The notes under the pieces: model-generated
Database searches by the model: none
Told to the model about the DNA's origin: nothing
What the model saw: only the letters and a program-made list of their open reading frames with translations
Translations under genes and position numbers: made by a program
DNA from: Sesamum alatum
Taxonomy: Eukaryota > Streptophyta > Magnoliopsida > Lamiales > Pedaliaceae
NCBI GenBank assembly: GCA_034509735.1
Contig: JACGWO010000010.1
Location: 11,359,193-11,423,192, forward strand
DNA length: 64,000 nt
Direction of reading: 5' to 3'
Shown here: positions 57,191 through 64,000 of the stretch, in pieces
Layout: each line of letters begins with the position of its first letter
Position numbering within the stretch: position 1 is the stretch's first letter

Positions 57191-59296
57191 AGTATTAACA
57201 TGATTACTCTATCCTTTTTGTATGGGATACCAGCTTAATCATAATTTGCAAATAGTTTGTAGGTGGTGATAAGGAGTAGAAATCCATAGAGGTTGTAGGA
57301 TTTAGCGATGGCAGGGTTGTTGTTGTAAAGACTAGGGACTAGTTAAGCTTATTATTGTGATCATGTTAGGATATGTTTTCGTAGAAACTATGTAACCTAA
57401 CATGATCAAAAGTATGTTCTTTTGTTGGACAAAAAATTATGGTTTCATACATTTTGATCAATAAATTGTTTTTTTACATTTAATGGTGATTCATGTCTGC
57501 TAGAGTTTATACATAAGTTCCTAAAACACTGTCCTGTAAATAGTTTATGAATACTCAAAATCAAATGACCAAAATGGATAAATCAAGATCAACTTATGGA
57601 TTTTCATCCATAAAAGTTAGGTCGTTTTCCTCATATTAAGGATAAGCAACTTGGAAGATTCAAAGAGTCTAGCTATAGACAATTCAAATCGACTAGCTTA
57701 TAAGTCCTTTCTGAGGAAGGAAAAGTTCTTAAAGCTCTTTGTTGGACAAGGTAGGCTGGCCAAACAGTTATTGAATGGGATCCAGTTATACAGCTGTAGG
57801 TTACTGAATACACAAGACCAAAAGGGGGTTCACAAGTCTAAGGACCCATTGGAGGTTTGCGAATTAGACTTGAGGTGGTGAACTGAAATTAGTTGCAAAA
57901 TTAAACCTTTTTTGATTGGATCGAAAGGGCGTGTATCTAGTGGGAGCTCTTGAGCATCTAGTTGAGAATAGGGATTCACATGAAATGCTTTCTGAACGGA
58001 CCATGATTGGACGGTCTCTGATAAAGGGAGAGATCGAGCCTCGTTGGACTGAGATTGATCGGAGTTTCACCAAGTTACCTTAACCCGACTAGATGTGGAC
58101 TTGAAAAATTGCCAAGTTAAGGAACATGGCATTTTCTAATAGTCACATCCTAGTTCACCATATGGAATATGGTTTGGCAAGTGTGGTCTAAAAAAGTCCT
58201 CGAGTATGTGGGATGGTCCTGCACACATCAAGGGACTAATGGGAGACAAATTAGACTTGATTTCTGATTTTGTACAAGTTTACGATAGAATAATGCAAAC
58301 ATTGCTTGTAATCATATTTGTTACTTTATTAATCATATTCCAATCCTTTTTTTAGAACAACCCGAATACCATAGAGGTAAGAGTGATTCTGGGTGAGTTT
58401 GGACGAAATGGATGGTAATCTAAATGATATGCAGAGAGCGATGTTTGAAATCGTGGTCGGATTTATGGCAGGAAGCCATGGAAGTTGCTAGGTAAATTCA
58501 ATAAGGTTTGAAATTCCGCATAACTGGAATAATTATTTTGATGAGCTCATACGAAGTGTGGCTCGATCAATAACGACCTTAAGGGTCAGTGGGAGTGAAA
58601 GTTATGTTCCGAGTGTTTAATGTGTAATGTCTTGTTCATCGTGGATGAATTTAAGATACTAGGAAGTGCTAAAACACAACCATTGTTCATGAAATTCTCG
58701 ATAAAATTTATTGGGTTCCCATATATATATATATATATATATTCAATTGAGTTGTTCAAGGCTCAGTCGTGGTAGACTGATGAGAAAACTCATATATATA
58801 AAGGGATAAGTTGTTGAAGACTCAGTCATGGTAGACTGGTGAAAAAGCTTAGAAGTTATAGATGGAACATTAAGCCATTCAAGACTCAGTCACGATAGAC
58901 TAATTAGAAAGCTTAGACGTTTAACATACCCTATGTCTTGGCCCTAGACAAACACGAAAGGTGTTGGTAAGTACACTGGACCTGATGTTGAGTGTGCTTT
59001 GGGCATGACACAACAATTATCGGGAGTGTACTAAGGGACATAAGATAGCCATCAAGAACAATCCTTAGTACCTGAATAAGGACTAAAGATGTGTTCTTGA
59101 TGCACCATTTGTGGAGAATTGTTTCTGGAAGGCTAAAGCGCTACTAGCTTCCAGAATGTTGTGAAAATGGTCGGTCTCAGAAGTCATCATTGGATAGTGG
59201 TTATGGATTAAAACCGCATCCATTGGATGGATGTGGTGCCCAGCATGGCCGAGCGAGTAGTCGCCTAGGTGACAGACAACTTGGCTATGGCAAAAG
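57191..59296 (+). other. E3 non-coding region replacing pol
   Basis: About 2.1 kb without any recognised pol domain. It contains a perfect 12-bp inverted repeat GATCATGTTAGG / CCTAACATGATC (57359-57370, 57396-57407), a TA microsatellite (about 58721-58742) and three ~60-bp imperfect repeats with a CAGTC...GACTG core (58750-58920). ORFs 57651-58073 have no recognisable product. Confidence 0.6.
58750..58925 (+). repeat. Three imperfect ~60-bp repeats with hairpin cores
   Basis: Units start near 58750, 58809 and 58872. Each holds AAG(G/A)CTCAGTC then six bases then GACTG (unit 3: GACTA), followed by GAGAAA/GAAAAAGCTTA-like sequence. The first two cores can form CAGTC/GACTG stems. Confidence 0.7.
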
Positions 59297-61333
59297 TGTT
59301 TAAATAGGTGACCGTGAAGCCAATCTAGTTAGGCTTATATGACCTATTTCCGACATTCGTGATAAAAATAATTTGTTCTGAATAAAAGTGATGTACAGTT
59401 ATGGAATTTATACTTTGATTGTGTTCACTTATTTTACTGTTCAGTACATATTATTGTTCAATGCACAAGCAAAGCCCACATACCGGATATGTTAATTCAA
59501 GAGCTGGACTGTGCATAGGCTGACAGTCATGAATCCAACTTATGTGGATCGGTCTGAAATACTCCAAGTCAAGGACCTCGAGATTGGGTATCAAGGATCT
59601 AACCGAGACTCACACTAAATGATTGCACTCGTGTTTCATGGACAAGAGACGAGGATCGTCCATGCAATATTAGTGGGTTGGTTGGCTCGGTGTTGGCTGA
59701 CTGAAGTGACTTGCGGGCATCGTCATATGGGAAACCTTGAGTAGGTTGGTCGATATGACTTGTATTCCCGATTCCGATAGTACGAGATTAGTCCTCGAAC
59801 TTGAGGGACCACGACAGCCACATGCACACCATGTCTGTATCTTAGGTTTGGCGAGAGGCTATCGAGTCAAAAGACTTGGTTGCTATAAGCTCTATCTAGT
59901 ATAGTCAAGATGTGTAGTGTGGACGGTGAGTTCCAAGAAAGAATCTATCTCCTGTCAACGGTTGACAGTAGTGTCTCACTTATACTGTGAGACTCGTTCT
60001 CTATAAAATCTGTGGCCACATTGACTGAAAAGTGGGATAGGGTCCCAGTAACGTTTCAGTGGGTGAACGACTGAGGGCTTAAGTCAAGAATGGGGACCCA
60101 CGTCCAAGTAGACTATAGCTGTGAGCTAGTAGATGGAAGGACCGTACTCGTATGCATTCGGGAGCCTAAATGTTCTAAGTCTCTAGTGCCATGGACCATT
60201 ACTAGACGGGCACCCATGGTGACGGGCGAATTCCTGTCATTGAATGATTGGAGATTCGACCAAGTCTAGTTGAAGGTGAACCTAAAGAGTCGTACACAAT
60301 TCACTGGAAACAGAGGAATTCCGGGAGATCAAATAATTTAATTAGATTAAATTGGTTCTCTTTTGGAGTATCAAGCCTTTAAAGTATTAATTGAATTAAT
60401 TAGGCTTGATTCATAAATTAGATTTATGAAATTAGTTGGGCTATTTCTTTCCTTAACTAGATTAAAGATGGAAATATTAATTTTGGGCTCAAGTATTTGT
60501 TAGATATTTACTAGAAGCCTATTAGGATTTGTTGGACTATTTAAAAAGTCCATTCCATAAAGCCCATCAAGGGATAGACGGACGAGATTTAATCTTGGGG
60601 CTAGATGAGATGAAGGGCTAGGATTAAATTTGACTTAATTAAAGCCTATGTTAACTAGGATTTGACTAGGTTAAAGTCCTAAGTTAATTGTGGTGTGCCT
60701 CTTTGGAAGAGGTAGAGTAGGATTAGAAAAAACTAGTTCCGTACAAATATTCAAGCACACACACAACATACACGAATCTCGACACAACACTCTCATCTCA
60801 CACACACACCTAAGAGACGCCGCCTCTCTCTCTCTTTCTCTCTCTCTCTCTCTGCCATCACCTTCTCTTAACCTCCAAAAGTCTTCTTGTTCTCTTGTCT
60901 TTAATACGAGGGAACATATGAACAATCGATCACGTTAACTAATAGCCTTTGATCGATTGATTCTCCTTTTTTCTTGATATCTTGCTAGCACGGTGGTATC
61001 AAGGTTCCGGTGAATTGTGTGGATAATTTAGAGGATTCCTACATTGGGATCTAGATGGCAAATTCGGGAACAACGTGTGTAGCCAAACGAAGAAGTCTAC
61101 AATGGGTGAGTACGCTTGTAGCGTTTTCCTTTTCATTCCAACCCTATAGCCTCCATGAATCTTGCATGTTCTTTCTTTTATTCATGAGATACATCGAACA
61201 CCCGGAAGAATCAAGAGAACACCCCTTGATTGGTTTTAATTCTATCGCTACCATGCATGTTTACGTTTTATTATGTTTTAACGCACCGCGCTTCCGCATG
61301 CACCCTCTCCCGGGAGGTCCACATAGTCTTACA
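59297..61333 (+). mobile_element. Solo LTR in E3 3' region; TSD AAAAG
   Basis: 2037 bp, TGTTTAAATAGGTGACC ... CACATAGTCTTACA, flanked by AAAAG (59292-59296 and 61334-61338). The conserved block is at about 60175-60222, a CT microsatellite at about 60820-60852, and a hairpin ATCAAGAG / CCCCTTGAT with arms near 61201 and 61306. A different subfamily from the copies ending CTTTCA. ORFs inside are not genes. Confidence 0.88.
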
Positions 61334-61540
61334 AAAAGTTAGGGCCCTAGATCTAATCACAGGATCCACGAAAAATTCTTAGACAACCATCATCTGCAGG
61401 CAGCGATGCTAGGAAGAGGTAACATTGTTAGACCACATTACCTCGGCAGAAAATATAGTAGACTCATGAGACCTTAGTCGGTATCGTAGATTACTCATGC
61501 TCGGAGGGTTCTAAGCAAGGTGGGTAATTGACTTGATGGT
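61334..61540 (+). other. E3 3' non-coding end
   Basis: Continuation of E3 after the solo LTR, up to the PPT. No coding sequence. Confidence 0.6.
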
Positions 61541-61552
61541 CAAGTGGAAGAT
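61541..61552 (+). promoter_or_regulatory. E3 polypurine tract
   Basis: CAAGTGGAAGAT directly before the 3' LTR start (TGTTGGAATAAGCG at 61553). It identifies 61553 as a 3' LTR, not another solo LTR. Confidence 0.8.
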
Positions 61553-62365
61553 TGTTGGAATAAGCGATCAGAAAGTCAATTTGGTTGGTTGTTCTGGGAA
61601 CCACTAGTCGACCTTTGATCAAAAGTAATATTATGCCGATGAATGTAGTAAGGATTCATCATTGGCAAGAACGGATTTGTTGTGCTTACTACTAACATTG
61701 AATGGGGTTTCGATGTCGCAATAAATAACCAAATGGCTAAACTCAGGAGTTGGGTTGCGCGTAGCTTGGCTGCTATTAGACCAACTCCTGAGGGTCGGTC
61801 TGAAATGTTCCAAGTCGAAGACCTCGAGATAGGCATCGAGTGTCCTACAAAGACTTGCACGAAGTATTGCAACCGTGTTTCCTTGGCAGGAGATGTAGGT
61901 CATCTATGCAATTTTAGTGGGTTGGCCGGCAAGGAAGTCGACTCACTGCAGTGATTTGCGAAAATCGTCATATGGAAGACACGTGGGCTTGGTCGGTATG
62001 ACTGAAATTCTCGGTTTTGATAGTACGGGATTAGTCCTCGGACTTGAGGAATCATGCCAGTCACGTGCATACGAAGGTTGTGCCTTGGACCTAGCAAGCG
62101 GTGATCGTATAGTGAGGTATGATTATCATAAGCTTCATCCAGTACAGTCGGAGTATCTAGCGAGGACGGCGGATTGCAAGATAGAATCTGTCCTCTATCA
62201 AGATATTGACAGTGAGATCTCCTATGTGCTCTGCGATTGTTTGGACTCTTAAAGTCTATGGCCATAGCATTTGATCGAGTTTGAAGCATAGATGCCTAAT
62301 CAAGGATGAGAACCAACACCCAATTCCATGCCCTAGAGTAAAGCTAGGAGACGGTCAACAGTAGG
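61553..62365 (+). repeat. E3 3' LTR, first ~813 bp
   Basis: Matches the E3 5' LTR over its first ~800 bp (same order and wording, for example CGGTTTTGATAGTA(C/T)GGGAT and GCAAGCGGTGATCGTATAGTG). It is interrupted at 62366 by LTR Z. Confidence 0.85.
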
Positions 62366-64000
62366 TGTTAGAATAGGTGACCAGAAAGTCAATGGTATTG
62401 GTTGTTCTGAGAACCATTCGTCAATCTGTGAACAAGTAATATTATGTTAATGAATGTAGTAAGGATTCATAGGCATGAGTTTGTTGTACTTACTGCTTGC
62501 ATCATTACGATGTCACAACAAACGCCCACAGACTGAAATAACATTTCGGGAAATTGGAACTACGCTTGGAGGTAGGTTCATGAAATCAGTTTCGCTGAAT
62601 AAGTTTGAAATACTCCAAGTCAAAGGAATCTTGAGACAGGGCATCGAGAATCCATTTGAGACCTGCACTAAGCATCTGCTGTCGTGTTTCATCGACGGGT
62701 GACGAGGATCGTCTAAGCAGTGTTAGTGGGTCGGCCTGCTGGGGAGCGGCCGACTAAGGTGACTCGCGGAAATCGTCATATGGAAGCTACTCGGGCTTGG
62801 TCGGTATGACTCGTATTCCCGGTTCTGATAGTACAAGATTAGTCCTCGGACTTGAGGATCACGGCAGTCCCCTACATACTAAGGCTGTATCTTGGATCTG
62901 GTGAAATTTGACCGATTATATCACATGGTCATCATAAGCCTCGTCCAGTGCAGTCGGAGTATGTAAGAACGGTGAATTCCAAGATAGGATCTGTCCCCTG
63001 TCAAAGGATATGACAGCAAGATCTCCTATGCGCTCGGAGATGGTTTAGACTCACAAAGTCTATGGCCATAGCACTTGATGTAGTGGGAAAGGATTTCCTA
63101 CGTCGAGTTAAACCTATCTCGAGCATTATGCATAGTTTCCTAGTCAAGGATGGGAACCGACCCCTAGACTAAAGGCCGGGAGACAGGCGACAGTAGAACC
63201 GTACCCGTACGTATCGAGCGTCGGTAGGACCGCACCTGCGTATAACTCGGAGCCTAAATGTTCACACCATAAATTCACCTAGTCTGTAGTGCCATGGACC
63301 GTTGCTAGATGGCCACCCATGGTAACGGACTACTTTGGTTATGAAATAACAAAAAGTAGGTCTAAGTCTAGCTGAAAGGTGAACCTAAAGAGTCACACCC
63401 GCTACACCAAATGAAAGGGAATTAATTTGGAATTAATTCCAGGAGAAGGTTTAATTTAATGGAATTAAATTATAGTTCTTGGAGATTCAAGCCTCGATGA
63501 ATTATTTGGAATAATCGGGCTTGAGTTCATAAATTAGATTTATGAATCTTATAAAGCATGGGCTTTCCTTTTAATTAGATTAAAAGGGTGAATTAATTAG
63601 TGGGCTTGGTATATTAAATAGGATTTAATATAAAGTCCATGGGACTATTTAATTTAGAATTAAATAATCCCATTCTATGGAATTAATTAATGGGCTTGGT
63701 ATATTAAATAGGATTTAATATAACTTCCATGGGACAATTTAATTTAGAATTAAATAAGTCCTTTACATTAATAATTAATGGGCTTAGTATATTAAATATG
63801 ATTTAATATAAAGTCCATGGGAATATTTAATTTAGAATTAAATAGGCCCATTCCATAAAGCCCATCAAAATGGATGGACAAGATTTGATCTAGAGAATGA
63901 TGAGATGAAGGGCCATGATTAGTTTGACTTAATCAAAGCCTAATTTGACTAGGATTTGACTAGGTCAAAATCCTAGTCAAAGTGTGTCTCTTTGGAAGAG
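62366..64000 (+). repeat. LTR Z, cut by window end
   Basis: Starts TGTTAGAATAGGTGACCAG inside the E3 3' LTR and runs to the window end within U3. The conserved block lies at 63276-63330 and a W-box cluster at 63920-63981, close to where the TATA box should follow. Three similar ~90-bp segments with GGGCTT(G/A)GTATATTAAATA (about 63600, 63690, 63780) form an internal repeat. Whether Z is a solo LTR or a full element cannot be seen. Confidence 0.82.

Larger units (their letters stand above)
50436..62365 (+). mobile_element. E3: gag-only Copia derivative (TR-GAG-like), interrupted
   Basis: Order on the plus strand: 5' LTR 50436-52560, PBS 52562-52574, leader, gag (54335-54899 and 56883 to about 57190), non-coding DNA, PPT 61541-61552, 3' LTR from 61553. 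The two LTR starts are alike (AGAAAGTCAATTTGGTTGG in both). No protease, integrase or RT is seen between gag and PPT, so it would depend on a relative. It is interrupted by solo LTRs 54900-56882 and 59297-61333, and its 3' LTR by LTR Z at 62366. The end of the element is outside the reconstructed part. Confidence 0.75.

Noticed and set aside
1..64000. Endogenous pararetrovirus or other viral insertion
   Set aside because: No movement protein or caulimovirid motifs were noticed; all RT segments fit Copia, Gypsy or LINE families.

Overview
This window is plant nuclear DNA, most likely from a flowering plant and probably a eudicot. It is AT-rich and almost entirely nested LTR retrotransposons. 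Only one host gene appears intact: a five-exon gene on the minus strand (43268-48873) for an RRM protein of the BPA1-like family (binding partner of ACD11). There are no prokaryotic features, rRNA genes, complete tRNA genes or CRISPR arrays. Exact elements were delimited by eye from terminal TG...CA, primer binding sites (PBS), polypurine tracts (PPT) and target site duplications (TSD).

Region 1-19103. A minus-strand Copia element (E1) runs from integrase at the left edge through protease, gag and a long leader to its PBS at 16736 and a truncated 5' LTR. Its leader is split by (a) a solo LTR (3010-6989, TSD CAGCA) that itself holds a second solo LTR (3125-5108, TSD GGCAT), and (b) a full-length Gypsy chromovirus (7400-16382, TSD GCTGC, LTRs of 2085 bp each). 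A head-to-head LTR junction at about 17540 follows.

Region 19104-34662. A second minus-strand Copia element (E2) carries RT, integrase, protease and gag; its gag is split by a solo LTR (22397-24382, TSD TTTCT). Its 5' LTR (26095-29634) holds a 1.26-kb MULE-like element with a 9-bp TSD. Beyond it lie another LTR fragment, a Tat-like Gypsy fragment, decayed plant-mobile-domain-like exons and an LTR 3' end.

Region 34664-43267. This is an older graveyard: a Copia RT/RNase H relic with part of its LTR, a second MULE-like element, a 0.94-kb foldback element inside an older inverted repeat with tRNA-like boxes, and a LINE relic whose RNase H domain appears in the opposite orientation.

Region 43268-49450 holds the BPA1-like gene and its upstream DNA. 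Region 49460-64000 is a cascade of LTRs of the same family (start TGTTAGAATAGGTGACC) inside one another. It centres on a plus-strand, gag-only Copia derivative (E3, 50436 to about 62365 and beyond) that is interrupted by two solo LTRs (TSD TATGA and AAAAG) and by another LTR running off the window.

The most interesting signal is in this LTR family. Copies share (1) W-box clusters just upstream of a TATA box, (2) a predicted splice donor in R/U5 that pairs with an acceptor directly before the gag ATG, so that splicing would remove the PBS, and (3) between that donor and the PBS, a two-helix RNA structure with visible compensatory base changes between copies. Its placement resembles a retroviral packaging signal. 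The family also repeatedly inserts into its own relatives.
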